NCBI RefSeq assembly: GCF_039555335.1
Contig: NC_092628.1
Span: 78,246,713-78,310,712, forward strand
Direction: 5' to 3'
DNA: 64,000 bases
Source of the DNA: Amphiura filiformis
Lineage: Eukaryota; Echinodermata; Ophiuroidea; Amphilepidida; Amphiuridae
A program made the position numbers and the translations under genes. Positions 1 to 12,618 of the stretch are shown piece after piece. A model generated the notes under the pieces. The model saw nothing but the letters and a program-made list of their open reading frames with translations, was not told the origin of the DNA and did no database searches. Each line of letters opens with the position of its first letter. Within the stretch, counting starts at the first letter, position 1.

Positions 1-270
1 ACTGTAGAGAAATTATATCTTGCGGCTCTCCGAGTCGTAGTTCATATATATATTGACCTTCGTGGAGTACGGCATCGAAAGTACGAACTTCGCTCCCTAT
101 TTTTTTCCTACGAGGCTATTTGTAATCGATAGCGGCCATCTTTGATTGATTCAACAAGTGAAAACAAAGCTGTGCATGTGTTGTTACGCGAAAAGTTTTT
201 TAAAAAGTTTCTCCACGTACACAAATTTAATTTTTCAATTCTTGAATTGATGCGAAAAGTATGAGAAGCG

Positions 271-648
271 ATGCCGCTGTGCAGGGTCTTCCACTGTAAA
301 ACCAACACAGGTCAAACAGATATTCCATGCCATAGGTTTCCGGCTAAAGACTTGGAAACATCAAGGCGGTGGCTGATCGCCTGCAAGATCCAATGGGAAG
401 GTAGTTTGAAGAACTACAAATTCAGGAACAAAATTGTGTGTGGGCTGCACTTCGCACCGTCCGATTATGAAGATGATACATACTCAAAGGTCATGTTGGC
501 AGATGGCAAAATAGAAAAAGCAAGGCCTAAGAGACTGAAGCCCGGGGTTGTACCAACATTGAACTTGACAAAGTTATCTGATCCCAAACCCAGACTCATT
601 TCACAACAGCGTGCTGTACGACAGGAAAAGGAAGCCCAGAAGCGAACC
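271..648 (+). CDS. THAP zinc-finger domain exon (N-terminus of a THAP/transposase-like protein)
   Basis: The ATG at 271 opens a THAP domain, a C2CH zinc-coordinating DNA-binding module. Visible zinc ligands are C4, C9, C57 and H60 (spacing x4, x47, x2). The conserved FP pair is F23-P24, the core Trp is W34, and the domain-closing VPTL motif (compare AVPTIF) is near residue 94. A basic, Gln/Arg/Lys-rich stretch follows. A good donor (ACC then GTGAGT) at 649 ends the exon after 126 codons; open frame beyond it is probably intron. The domain is at the extreme N-terminus, as in THAP proteins and in Kolobok- and P-type transposases. The next large exon in this orientation is the transposase-like exon at 5535. 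This exon ends in phase 0 while the best acceptor at 5535 needs one carried base, so an unseen small exon or another acceptor is required to join them. Seen: motif and donor. Inferred: linkage. Confidence 0.85.
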
Positions 649-1145
649 GTGAGTACACCAAAGAATTATCTCAATCCAATAACTTGTTTTAAAATGTAAT
701 CATGGTATACATATGTATTTTAAAAAAAGTTCATTTCGGTTTCATAAGCTTACTGCTTATCATTCATGTCATGCTTTATTTATCCATGGTCATGACGGTT
801 CAACAACTTCAAGCATGTCAACATGGTCAAGGGAAGGCAGAATTGATCAAGAAATATATACTATCCAAGACGGCACAATAGTTACTGCGTGGATAGAAGC
901 CCGGATAGAAGATAGAAAGAGTGTGGAACTAACCACTTTTATTGAACAGTCATTATTGTCGCCAATTTTCAAACGTACAATGCTTTAAATTTAGTCCGAA
1001 TAATCAGACCCAGAACAAAATATTAATTTCTGACATGATCGTGTTTCGGGTCTGAACAGTTTTAACAGGCCTTTTTTCTACCTCTCTGTTTGTAAACAAA
1101 CGAGGAGGTCGAAAATGTCCTCCTTGCCGAATACGAAAGTCGGCG

Positions 1146-1533
1146 TAAGGCCAAATAAAAAAATAAACATGTTTCACGTCCCCTGCCGCTTCCTTTTTTG
1201 AGGTTTCCTCAAATATTTTTTTATTTTTTGAAATGCAGTTATAAATTTTCAAAAAACATGTCTAGGAAGTTGGGATGCTTTCTATAGCCTTGATAAGATA
1301 CCAGAAACATTTTAGGAAGGTTTTGTGATCATTTAATAGAGGGGTGTAACTCTCAGAACAACAAATAAAAAAGTGTCTCCTCCTTTTTTCAGGCATTATT
1401 GTACACGCTAAAACAGCTCCAATTATGGGTATTTACACCAATTTTGCGATAAAAATAGAAAATAAAAGCCCCTCTTCCTCCTTTTTTTTCGAAAACCCGG
1501 ACGTGAAACATGTTTTATTTTTTACTTGGCCTA
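1146..1533. repeat. Foldback repeat with ~35-bp inverted arms
   Basis: The arm at about 1146-1180 (contains AAACATGTTTCACGTC) is matched in reverse complement at about 1499-1533 (GACGTGAAACATGTTT). The arms are separated by about 320 bp of AT-rich sequence. This is the form of a small noncoding inverted-repeat element; no target-site duplication was identified. Confidence 0.6.
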
Positions 1534-1691
1534 ATAGTACGGCACTACAAAGTACAATGCAATGCTTTGTGAAGCTAGGGGTATATACTACACCCCTGCC
1601 CAATTTGTGCCTATTTTTGCATTTTTCTCAAAAATTAGAGCGCATGCCATTGGGGACAAGTATGATATGTTTATTATATGGGCAATTCCAC

Positions 1692-3952
1692 GGTAACTCG
1701 TGCTACACTTTATGGCGTCCTTTTACATACTTTGTGCTCCAGCTTTTAAATTAATTTGATTGGAATCTGTATTTTTTGTATTTTAATACCCAACATTCAA
1801 GGCTAGATCCTCATAGTATTGCTAATTCAGGATATCAACTTTTGTATGTATGGGACAGATGTAAAATCGGTAACTCGTGCTACGAGCAGAGGACATGCTT
1901 AAAAATCACTCATTTTTATTTTGATGGTGTGCTAAAACAAAAAACACTAAAGCCTTATTGATTATATGATAAGTAATTGCTATAATAAGGTTTGTTTTGG
2001 TATACCTTAAAAAGTTGTGCCCCTCATAGTTTTACATTGACTGGCAAAAAACATGGCAACTCGTGCTACGGTAACTCGTGCTACAGTTTGTCCGGCCATA
2101 TATAAAATGGTATTGTTCATCTAAATGTCAATTTTTTTTTGATAACAATTCCTCAACAACTGGTGTAATGATCAAATAACTCAATCTATGTACAAATAAC
2201 CCCCAAATAACCCATCTATGTACAAATAACACTATTCAGTGTATGTACCAGCATACAATGTACCACACACATTACATACAAACATCCCAGCCTTACATAC
2301 GCCTTGCTTGATCCTGTTTGGATATTTTATTCTAGGGCTTAAATTTGAACAGTTAAATTGAACAGTCAACAATTGATAAAACTTTTACTTCCATGTTATT
2401 TGACTCTAAATTCCCTCACAAAACTTGTATTGTTCATGGTTATTTGCTCTGTAAGTTTTTAAAAAATTGCTTTCTGAGTTATAGAATGTTTGGTCATCTT
2501 TTGGTTGAGACCATTTCCTGCTTGGTGCAAATACTCTAGTTTGCCCGATTTCAATCACTTCACTAAGCTGGAAAATGAGCCTCATTACACTCAACAACAA
2601 ACCAATGTCCAATACAAATCTCAGAACCACACACATCTCAGTATCACCAATGTCACTGTGGCTGTTAATCTCAGGATTTCCAGTATCTATTTTGTTTGTT
2701 TGTTTTATTTCTTCTTTTGCCTCGGTTACTCATTCAGTGGATGTTTTAAGGTATTCTCTGTTCTTACATGAGGCCCATATTAATTGATTGGTTCTTAGGC
2801 TAGATCCTAGGGGGTAGAGGGCTAAAAATTTTGGTTGCATCATTTTGACCAGGTATTGATAGTGGGATATATGCTAAATAGCATGTTTTTTAGAGAGACT
2901 GTACAATGTAAAGTCTTTGAGCTTTTAAAAAAAAAAAAGGACTTTATTGGTGTGTGCAAAAATTTGGTATAAATAAATTTACACTATTTTGGCACATGAT
3001 CGGGGTGGAAACTGGCTCCTTGAATCTTATCTCTATCTTTGCCTTCCATATTTTTTGCTTTAATTTTCCTGTGACAGGAGGTCACTTTTCTCTTTAATTT
3101 TTGGCCCCCACACATGTGTGGTTGCCTGGTTGTTTGTTTGTTTCTTTCTTTGGCTGTCCGGGTGGAAGCAAATTCATTAATCCACTGTACAGCTCCAACA
3201 CAATAACTACAAACTTGGTACCGGTATGGTGATAGAATAATGGTGGCTTGATGTGCTGTGTAGTTTTGTGTTATGTTATTTGCATATTTATGAATATTAA
3301 TGAGCTTATTTACAAATTTTGCCTACATTTTCATTAATCCACTTTGCAGCATTATAAACACAATAACCAATCAACTTCAGACTTGGTTTGGTTGGATATG
3401 GTGGCCTGATGTGCTGTATAATTTTGTGTCATGTTATTTGCATATGAATATTAATGAGCTTATTTGCATATTGCATATTATTTTTTATTTACAAACCTTT
3501 GTTATTTACACACTTTTGTGTGTGTGTGTATGGGCACCTTAATTACGAACTGCATAATTCTAGTTTGTCATGGGGCAGGCTGCCCCTTCCCCCACTGGCT
3601 ACACTGCTGCTAGAAAGCTGTTACCAATATCATGGTCACATATAAATGCATATTCATGTAGTTGGGAGATCCTCTATTGCTGCCAAGTGGTAGATTTTGC
3701 ATTACCTTTGCTGGTACAGGGGAAAGTGGGCTATGGTAACTCGTACTACATCGGTAACTCGTGCTACTGGTAACTCGACTCGTGCTACAGTTTTAAATGG
3801 GTCATTATTATGTGATGGATAGTGTTTTGTATATTAATTTCTTATTTTTACTCAAGGCACTACTAGTAGAAGGAAAATAATAAGTGGCATCAATTAAATT
3901 GCCAACATTTTGAAAATATATAAAAAATGCATCTTTCGGTAACTCGTGCTAC
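1692..3952 (+). repeat. Dispersed 15-mer GGTAACTCGTGCTAC, eight copies
   Basis: Copies at 1692-1706, 1869-1883, 2055-2069 (one change), 2070-2084, 3735-3749 (one change), 3753-3767, 3769-3788 (internal 5-bp duplication) and 3938-3952, all on the plus strand. They occur singly and as head-to-tail pairs or triplets, and the surrounding sequence is not otherwise repeated. The motif is GC-richer than its AT-rich background. Function is unknown; a multi-copy protein binding site is one possibility. Confidence 0.8.
3120..3560 (+). repeat. Interspersed repeat, copy also at 11.9-12.6 kb
   Basis: Phrases such as GGTGGAAGCAAATTCATTA, CCACTGTACAGCTCC, CAATAACCAATCAACTTCA and TATTTATGAATATTA recur in the same order at about 11905-11998 and 12534-12600. 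The second copy is interrupted by other inserts. A further 23-bp phrase near 3493-3515 reappears in the hairpin at 13 kb. Within this copy the core is itself partly duplicated (about 3160-3300 and 3330-3480). Confidence 0.6.
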
Positions 3953-4554
3953 GCCATATTTAGTGCTATGAAAACGCAATGAAAGAAAAAAAATAGTTAC
4001 CAATACCATGGTCACATATAAATGCATATGGTCATTTTCACAGTAAAGGGTGTAACTTTTGATTTTTAGGGTCAAAATTTCAAACCACTTAAATATGTTT
4101 CTGTTTACTGAAATCATGCATAGAAGCAACTTAAATTCCAGTAAAATAATGTTTCAAGGCTTAAACCTTTTGATTTCTAATAAAAATTTGACATTTCCAT
4201 AACATTTTGCTTAAAATCTAAGAAAAATGTATTTTACATAAGCTCAGAAAATTATGACATGAAAGCTGGAATACATGTGAAATCCCATTCCAAAGTAAGT
4301 CAACAGATATAAGTTACATTTTATACCATGTTTTGCTATGTTTATAATTGCAGTTTTGAAAATTTTTTACATAAAGTGTCATTTACAATGGAAATTTCCC
4401 AACCTTAAACATATTTTTTTTTTTTTAATTGGGTTCCTAAAATAATTTGAATGTCTAACTTCATGTACAAATACTACTTGATAAAAGGAACCTCCCAGCC
4501 AAGTTTCACAGAAACTGGAGTTATTTTTTAGAATCGGCAATTCAAGCGCTCTGT

Positions 4555-5132
4555 GTTTCGGCGGCTTCAGTTAACAACACAGGTGATCATAAAAGTAAAA
4601 TATTTGGCTAACTACTGCAAGTTGACATGAAAAAATAGGTAAAAAATATCACAATTACCAATTTTCATGCTTTGCTTCTAAGTATTGAATTTCAGTTGTG
4701 ACAAAAATTAAATTATAACAGCAAGTCATTTTTTTGTTTCGGAGGCTTCATGTTAACAATGGTTAAACATTGCAGAAGTAGTTTTTTTGAAAACAACACT
4801 GTTGGGATCATCTAAGCTGTTATTTTCTTGTGTGTATTGAATCAATGATTCTATGCGGCAGATATTGTAGATTTATAACATGTTAACTTTTTTACCCATT
4901 TGTTAAGTATGGTGTTTTTTGCATGTGAAGCCTCCGAAACAGGCTTTTTGGGTATCAGTATATTTTTCAAACATTAACCATAATATCAACATTTTTTTAA
5001 ATTTATGACATTCTGCACATATCAAGTAACAATTACAATGCAGATATCAGTATGAAACACCAATTTAGATATGCATATATGATAATTAATCTTATTGTTG
5101 TTTCGGAGGCTTCATTTGTTTCGGAGGCTTCA
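4555..5132. repeat. Dispersed 15-mer GTTTCGGAGGCTTCA, five copies in both orientations
   Basis: Copies at 4555-4569 (one change), 4736-4750, 4926-4940 (minus strand), 5100-5114 and 5118-5132. Three are followed within a few bases by GTTAAC. Spacing between successive sites is about 181, 190 and 174 bp, then 18 bp. The array lies directly upstream of the transposase-like exon. Possible binding site or subterminal repeat; function unknown. Confidence 0.75.
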
Positions 5133-5534
5133 ATTGTTAACGGAAAGTTTGTATTGGGTCCCATTTTCAAACGGCGATATATATCTCCACGATTTAAAAA
5201 CATGTGACTTGAGGATCTACTTTGCTACATTTTGATAAATAGATTGGATGAGCTCTTTTATATATAGGGTCGGTCGGTAGGCATTTTTTTTAACACACAA
5301 TTTTAACCTGTAAATTGCTTTGATAAAGGCCTTTGAACCTTTTTTTTCTCCTTCTTTTAAAATTTTAATTTGTTTAAATTTTTTATTTTTTTATTTTTTT
5401 GCAAGAAAATAAAAAAATCTAGGGTCAGGCCTGTTTTTAGGGTCGGTCAGGTTACGCCAATCAAACAATTTTTTTGGGCTTTAGCATTCCATTTCATCTG
5501 GTATATTGTTTGTACTTCTACTTGATATTTGCAG

Positions 5535-7408
5535 ATTCCAAGAAGCAGTCACATGGTAAATACCCGGGTAAACAAGAACAATGTCAGCCTCCAGTGGAAG
5601 AGCTTCCCTTGCCTGAACAACCAACCAAGGGCAATGACCATGAGTACTGCATACCAACCCCAAAGAGACCCTCGGCTAAACCACTGCATACACCTGCACC
5701 AACAAAACCTAGGCGCATTGAGTATAAAGAAGACGCTGAAGATGAGGAGGAGGTACCAGTAAAGCCAGGCAAAAAAGACACAGACTACGAACCTTCATCA
5801 TCCTCTTCATCATCAGATGAGGAATGTTCTACAGAAGAACTGATTAGGGAGATAATTAATGACTCTAAGTATATTGTGTTTAATTCCTGTTTAAGGTCTT
5901 TGATTGGTCAGTGTAGGTGTCATTGTGGCAGTGTATTGTTAATATACGACCATGTAGATAAATATAGCGAAGAAAAGTCAGAACTGGGCTCCCTGAAGGG
6001 CTCTATGCTTACAGTGAAGACAACGTGTTTGAAGGGCCATCCATGGGAGTGGTCTTCCCAACCCCTTATTGGTGAAGGTAAGGAGGCAGTTCCAGCAGGG
6101 AATCTGATGTTGTCAGCCGCCATGCTATTCAGCGGCACCTCCTTTGCCAAGGCGTCTCATATGGCCAGTTTTATGAACCTTAGATTTATTTCTGAGGGTA
6201 CTAAAATTGGCCATGAGGGGAGTTTCATTTTCCCAGTTGTCCATGAATCCTGGTACCATGAGAAGCATACTTTGTGGAGGAGTCTGGAGGGTACACCTGT
6301 CAGAGGTTGTGGGGATGCACGGTGTGATACCCCAGGCTATTGTGCAAAGTATTGCACTTATGTTATGATGGAAATGGACACTGGGAAAATTCTAGATATT
6401 GAAACCCTCTCTGTAAATGAGGCGTCTAGCAGCAATGCGATGGAAAAGGAGGCTTGCCATCGTCTGCTGGATAGGCTGAAGGAGAATGATGTTGAACTCA
6501 GCATCTTTTGCACCGACCGTCATGCCAGCATTGCAAAGATGATGAGGGAGGAGTATGCTGATATTGATCATCAGTTTGACATGTGGCACTTGGCGAAATC
6601 AGTGACAAAGAAGCTCCATGCAAAAGCCCGCCAGAAGGAGTGCCAAGAGCTCAACCCATGGATATCATCCATCAAGAACCACTTATGGTGGGCAGCGGCC
6701 TCTTGCAATGGAAACTCCATTGAGCTCACTGAGAAATGGAGGTCAGTTGTCCACCATGTGGTTGATAGGCATGATTGGGGTGGCTCCCAGCAGTATCATC
6801 AGTGTGTCCATGATCCCCTGCCACCTGAAGAAAGAGAAGCAAAGAAATGGCTTGAAGAGGGATCTGAGGCTCATGAGGCACTTGGAAAGGTCATCAATGA
6901 TAACACCCTTCTAAAAGGTATTAATAAGGTAAACTTGTTCTGCCATACTGGCAAAACTGAAGTTTTCAACAGTAGCCTACTTAAGTTCGCCCCTAAACGT
7001 AGCAATTTCGGTTATGAGGGAATGGTCGTCAGAACAAAGTTGGCTGCTATTGAAAACAATATGAACACAGGTAGGGTTCAAGCTCGTGTGCAGCATGAAA
7101 CAAAGCATTCTGGCCCAGCTGGGTCACTCAGGTATAAAGTTGTGTATCCAAAGGCCAAGAAGGATTGGGTAGCCAAGCCAATCTACGAAGGGAAGGAGTA
7201 TGGGTATGTATATGACCTGATTGAGGATGTTCTACTGCGGAAGCTGGCCAAAAAGAAGGGAACGGACAAGAAGTTCTTTGATCCACCTGCAAAGGCATTG
7301 GAAAAGAACATCGCAGGAGCAGAGAATCCTGGTAAGGCAGTGGTCATTGCTGCACATCAGTCAAGGTTTGGAACTGGAGATCAACTTGGCCACCCAATTG
7401 GTTCATAA
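5535..7408 (+). CDS. THAP-associated DDE transposase-like protein (Kolobok-type), main exon
   Basis: A long uninterrupted exon of about 624 codons follows a good acceptor (ATATTTGCAG at 5525-5534) and ends at the TAA at 7406-7408. It opens with a Pro/Lys-rich linker and an acidic and Ser-rich tract (about 5720-5840), which suggests nuclear localisation. A Cys/His cluster follows (about 5900-5935, 6030-6040). The conserved core has GDARCDTPGYCAKYC (Asp codon at 6326), CTDRH (Asp codon 6515-6517) and QFDMWHLAK (6572-6598), then NHLWWAAASCNGN and FCHTGKTEVF. This pattern matches my recollection of multicopy THAP-linked transposases of the Kolobok group; the family name is from memory. No stop or frameshift interrupts it, so it is a recent copy or a conserved domesticated gene. 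No terminal repeats were located around it. Open frame just before 5535 is probably intron. Confidence 0.7.
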
Positions 7409-10190
7409 TGCTTTGCTTTGTGCTGTCCACTAGGTTGTTCTTTGCCAGTGTTCTGAAGTGTTGCCTGATTGTGTCTTCAGAACTTGTAAATATTATGCAA
7501 TAGTCAAGTATTTCACCCCCCCCCCCCTTCTAGGAAATATCGGATATTGTTATGTATTGCTAGATGGGACTAGTGTGTCTCACCAGGAGTTTCTGTGACA
7601 TGTTTAACCCTGCAATATAGGGATTGGCTACTGTAAAAAGCAATGGGATAGTGTAGCTTGTAATGCGTAGAGAGATCTAATGGATCATGAGAAATGTACC
7701 ATTACCATAGTCCAAAAATGGCATCCTTTCCCTACATTCTCTGGGATGGGGCAGGGGGAGTACTTGAATAGATATAGCACAGGTTTGATGTGTTTCAAAA
7801 TTAAATTAAAATTAAAACTAAATTAAGAAATTGCTGTTGTGACAGTGGGAGAAAAACCCAGAAGTTGATTTCAATTTAGGAAATATATGCTAATTGACAA
7901 CTGATGGGATTCCGATTAAAACCAGAAAATTACTGTGCATACCATACTTCCTTAAATAGCCCTCCCCCGGCCTTGCATTTTCCAACAGGGGGCGTTTATT
8001 AGAGACCATTTTTAGAACAATAATTCCTGATAAAATCATTGGGTAAGCTTGAAACTCACGCTGAAATGATGAACCAGGAACGATGACTTCCGGATTCACA
8101 ACCAGATTTTCGCCAATTACCGACTCCAGTACCAACCATGTGCGCACCATGGTAAGCTTACTAAACAAGATAGCATGGAAATATCAGTATTTTTGAAACA
8201 TCTTGGTTCAAAAAAGTGATGGGGCGTTTAATTGAAGGGGGACTACTATTTGAGGAAATGTGGTATATAACTTAAGCCATGAGTAATCAGTGACAAATTA
8301 AATTGCCCATGGATCTGAAACAAACATTTTCTGATCAGAAAAAAGAGAAACATCCATTGACTTATCCTATCTGGTTCTGTGAGTGAAGTGTTCAATATTT
8401 CCAAGTAGATGTATTTGTCATCTTTTAGATTGTGTAACAAGTGTATTGATGCTATAAGAGGTGGAAGTATCAGTGAATTTACATCCTTGTACATGACAAA
8501 GTTGCAATATTGCTTTTTTTCAGTGGAATCAGTTATGTTAAGGTACCGTAGCTTTTTAGCACATACACATAATGCGAGAGAATTTCAAGTAGAGTCAGTT
8601 GGTCGGGTCCTTTTTCATTCAACAAAATCAAGAAAATCTGTAATGTTTTGCAAAAATGTTACTGATATTTTTTGATATTGGGTTGGCTTTCATTTGTACA
8701 GAAGAAAATTTGTTGACCAAATTTGGAAAATCTAGGTTGGTCGGGCCCATAAAACAATGTTTTCTTTTTTCGTCGCCTAATCGGCTATTTTGAAATGTAC
8801 ACATATAGGCCATCACTTATAACAAACTGTGCCTGGTGAAATGTACATGTATGCACTCTGATATCACTGTCTATAGTAAAAAGAAGGCAAAATATATTTT
8901 CTAATCTACTGTCTGTAATTAATTCTTATAACATTTTGCCTGTATGAATAATAGTTCTAGAGAAAGTGTATGGTGTCGCTTCAAAAGCCGACTGCTGGTG
9001 CCCTGGCAGAACAGGTATCGCTCTGAACTTCTGAACAATTATTATAGAAACCCATCATATCCACTGTATTTTATCAGTGTGCTGGAGATTGGACTTCAAA
9101 GCCATCCCCAATGTACCACCAAAAATGGCGTGGAGGAGTTGGGGGTTTTTGTTTAATTTTTCTGGAAAGCTTGACAAATTTGAAAAAAAAAAAACTTATG
9201 TAAATTTTCATCAAGAAAATTGTTTAGTTTAGCAAATCTGTAAAATAAATCGAAATTTTGAATTTCAATAATTCATAACTAACTTTGAATTGTCAAAAAA
9301 TTTCAGCCAAAACCAATCCAATCCACTTAGGCCAAAATAAACATAAGTTTTTAACTTGCCTAAACAAAAATGCCAAAGCTGGGTTGATCTGTCTGGCCAG
9401 AACTTTTTGTTGTTGTTGCCATAATCAATGAAATATTTGTTCATGAATGTTCATCTGTGTTGGTGTATTGAATGATTTAAGTTTAAAACTTTTGATCCAA
9501 TTACAAATCCTACATCTTAGAATTTTCAGATGGTTACTCAATCTTTCATCAGCAAGTCTGAGACTGATGTTTGATCATCAGATTGTGACTTTTTTGAGGC
9601 ATCAAGGAAGTAGTGCAAATCAGTCAATCAGTTGTCTCTTAACAGAGACAGGGGCAGGTTCGAACTTCCATGAATCTACAAGACTGATAAAAAGGTCACC
9701 TCCTTAGGTAAGCTGACAATATTATTTATAAAGCCTACCCAGTCGCACTGCAGTTTTTAGCGGGATCCCGCAAATGGGGCGTACCTCATCCCATTTTTTC
9801 ACACTTCTGTAAGTAGCAATTAGCACCTCTTGAGATTTCCGATAAAATCGATGGTCACTAATAGTAGTGGCACCAGTCGCGGTACACCGCAGTACGAAGG
9901 ACTTCTGCACTAGTGCACATTGAATAAACAATGTTCATTGTTTACGCTGGTTTAAATCATGGGTCAATATAACTATAAACATCTAGGGAGTGTGTGTGAT
10001 AATGGATGAATATAACTGTTTACTGTTACAGTATTAACCAGCTATTGTTGATGGTATCGGTAGCTAGTGATTTTTGCTTTACGGGCGGCACTAGTAGGCC
10101 CTATTTTAATAGTAGGCCCTAACTGGCCGGCACTAAACGAAAATCGAAGTGGCAAATGCAATGCAGATTATTATAATATTATTGACTTGT
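7409..10190. other. Stretch without a recognised gene
   Basis: AT-rich sequence with short open frames that carry no recognisable motif. A C-run lies at about 7517-7527. The transposase-like gene's 3' UTR presumably occupies the first part. Nothing else supportable was seen. Confidence 0.5.
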
Positions 10191-10349
10191 GGCTGCCAAA
10201 TCCGATGTGTGAACTGCCAAATCCCATGTAATTGATTTAATCTGGCAATTAGGATAGAGTTGTAAACACGGCTGCCAAATCCGATGTGTGAACTGCCAAA
10301 TCCTATGCAATTGATTTAATCTCACAATTAGGATAGAGTTGTAAACACG
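10191..10349 (+). repeat. Tandem duplication, 79-bp unit, two copies
   Basis: Unit 10191-10269 starts with GGCTGCCAAATCCGATGTG and is repeated at 10270-10349 with only a few changes. Within each unit the phrase CTGCCAAATCC also occurs twice. The few differences indicate a recent duplication. Confidence 0.8.
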
Positions 10350-12182
10350 GTCCCGTTCCCGGTCAATCGAGAACAATTCACACACTTTAGTGGTAAACAG
10401 AATTAACAGATTATCTCATTATTCTATTGAATGCTCAAACAATGTTAATTGGGGCGGCGATTCAATCAGGAGGTGTATCGGCAAACAGATCATGACAACC
10501 TACGAAATGGAAAATTTGAATTTGAAATACTGTACATTGTCACAAACGTCAGGACTATACTTATTTTTATTAATGAAGCTTGGTTGATCATATACATGAA
10601 ATTGATACGACTCGATTAAAAAAGTAAGACTTTGAAGCATGTTTTAGATCGCCCAATGTTTTCATTTATCATGTAAAGGGCGAAACCCCGACTCTGTGCG
10701 AAGCGTTTTTCAAATATACTATTACAATTTTTAATAAGTACATTTTTAGGAGTTTAAGCTCATATAAAAATTATATAAAAATCAGATTTTTTCTCTCTTG
10801 GGAAGATTTATTATAATGGACTATGCCTTTCAGCATAACTTCTGATTCTGATATCGTAGAAAAAAAATATGCAGGGAATGCTTGCACCCTCCTTTCTAGA
10901 AATAACGCGAAACTGGGAAAGATTGCCAATTCGCACGTGCAGTGGGGTGTATGAAAACACGAGGCGATAGTGCAGATATTTTAATGCGGAAAAGTGGATT
11001 GCCGTCATGCCGTGTATTGCATGCGACGAGCGACTGATGTTTTCAGGACAGTTATCTGAAGTTTTCGCGGTATAAAAACAGTTCTATAACCCATGTAACA
11101 TTACCATGAGGAATGTTATAATTATGTTACTATTAGGCTCATTTATTGGTGTGTTGAAATCGAAAACCTTTCTAGGTTATACCCAGGGTCTATGGTTAAA
11201 CCATTTTTACCAATTTACCAGCGATTTTAAAATGAGTCCTATTTCCAGAATGGCTCCCAATCGGCTTTGAAAAGCTATAATCCAAAAGCTTCAACCACGC
11301 CAGGCCATTTCCCCTACCAGTTATATGTTAATTAACAATATAAACATGCTTTAAGATAAGAGTTTCAAATCAGTGACTTTAGGGAGGCCTATGTAAATAG
11401 ATCGGTGCTGGAAGCTTACCGCGGTAGGCTTCGTATTGAGTTGATGCGGTGGTGTTTATTGATCAGTCTCACACTTTTCGGTGATAAAACAGATTAGCTG
11501 ATAACAACTAATTGTGTCGGCGGCCTGCGGTATAAAAAACAATAGATGCGGCGCGTCCGTTCTACTGCAGGAAACCTTATAAATAATATTGTCAGCTTAC
11601 CTTATGATCAACATCACAGTCTCGCTGATGAAAGATGGAGTCACCATATAAAAATTCCGAGAGGTACAAATGAAGGATGAACTTTCATGTGTTTAGATCA
11701 AAGGTTTTAATGAAATGTTGTTTAGAAATCTCTATATAAATGTACATAATAATCACCTTTATGTTTAAATGCTTGAACCACATTTCGTATTTTGTTCTCA
11801 AAATTACAAAAAATGACTTTGGGAAAAGGCATAGCAGGCTGATGATATGCAGTCTGCAGTTCTTGGAAAAGTTGTGGGGCTTATATTATTGCCCAGATGG
11901 TTCTTTGTTTGGCTGTCCAGTTGTTTGTCCAGGTGGAAGCAAAACCATTATTCCACTGTGCAGCTCCAATGCAATAACCGATCAACTTCATTATTATGTC
12001 TTCAGAATCTTGGCTCCTATACTTTGTACATAACCTGGCTGTCTGATAAAATTGTGTATCGGTCACCTGGAGCTACAGGGTTTTTTCATATCTGTAGCCT
12101 CTTCATAAGAGTGCATAGTTCATTATACTTCATGCGTAAAAGTCTCTTTTGGTGTGATTTTTTCTTGTAAATGTGACAAGCC

Positions 12183-12358
12183 ATGACCCAAAATCGCATT
12201 TTTTGACCAAAAATTATATTTTTGACCAAAAATCACATTTTCGATCAAAAATCATATTTTTGACAAAAAATCACCTTAATTGACTAAAAATCATGTCAAA
12301 AATCATTTTGACCAAGAGTTGCATTTTTGACCAAAATCATGTTTTTGACCAAAAAAAG
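12183..12358 (+). repeat. Degenerate minisatellite, ~18-20-bp unit (TTTGACCAAAAATCACAT)
   Basis: About nine imperfect head-to-tail copies of a unit built on TTTTTGACCAAAAATC. The array lies inside the 11990-12379 inverted-repeat unit. Each unit is internally near-palindromic (TTTTTG...CAAAAA). Confidence 0.7.
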
Positions 12359-12375
12359 ATTCTGAAGACATAATA

Positions 12376-12534
12376 ATGATAAAATTGGACGGATAATTTC
12401 GCATGATACCTGAATTTATCAGTCTCGCTAGAGTTTTCAAATATCACGCGCGACTTCGTCTCGCATGATATTTGAAAACTCTAGCTCGACCGATAAATTC
12501 AGGTATCACACTCAATCCGTCCAATTTTATATCA
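12376..12534. repeat. Near-perfect palindrome / foldback
   Basis: ATAAAATTGGACGGAT at the left end pairs with ATCCGTCCAATTTTAT at the right end. The inner part (CTAGAGTTTTCAAATATCA / TGATATTTGAAAACTCTAG) pairs around a CGCGCGACTTCGTCTCG centre. It is a hairpin-type MITE of about 155 bp. Confidence 0.75.
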
Positions 12535-12618
12535 AACTTGGTATGGCGATAGTATATGGCATTTTTGGGTCATGGCATTTGTATATTTATGAATATTACT
12601 GAGTTTAATGCATCTTGC

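Larger units (their letters stand above)
649..5534 (+). other. Presumed intron between the THAP exon and the transposase-like exon
   Basis: No further coding exon is recognised here. The stretch is low in GC and holds a foldback (arms 1146-1180 and 1499-1533), eight copies of a 15-mer (1692-3952), five copies of another 15-mer (4555-5132), an interspersed repeat near 3120-3560, and AT-rich filler. Short open frames show no family features. A small exon with 3n+1 bases would reconcile the splice phases of the flanking exons but was not found. Confidence 0.5.

Noticed and set aside
5474..5534. N-terminal extension of the transposase-like frame (MGFSIPFHLVYC...)
   Set aside because: It reads through the pyrimidine tract of a good acceptor. 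The hydrophobic stretch is an intron translation, not a signal peptide.
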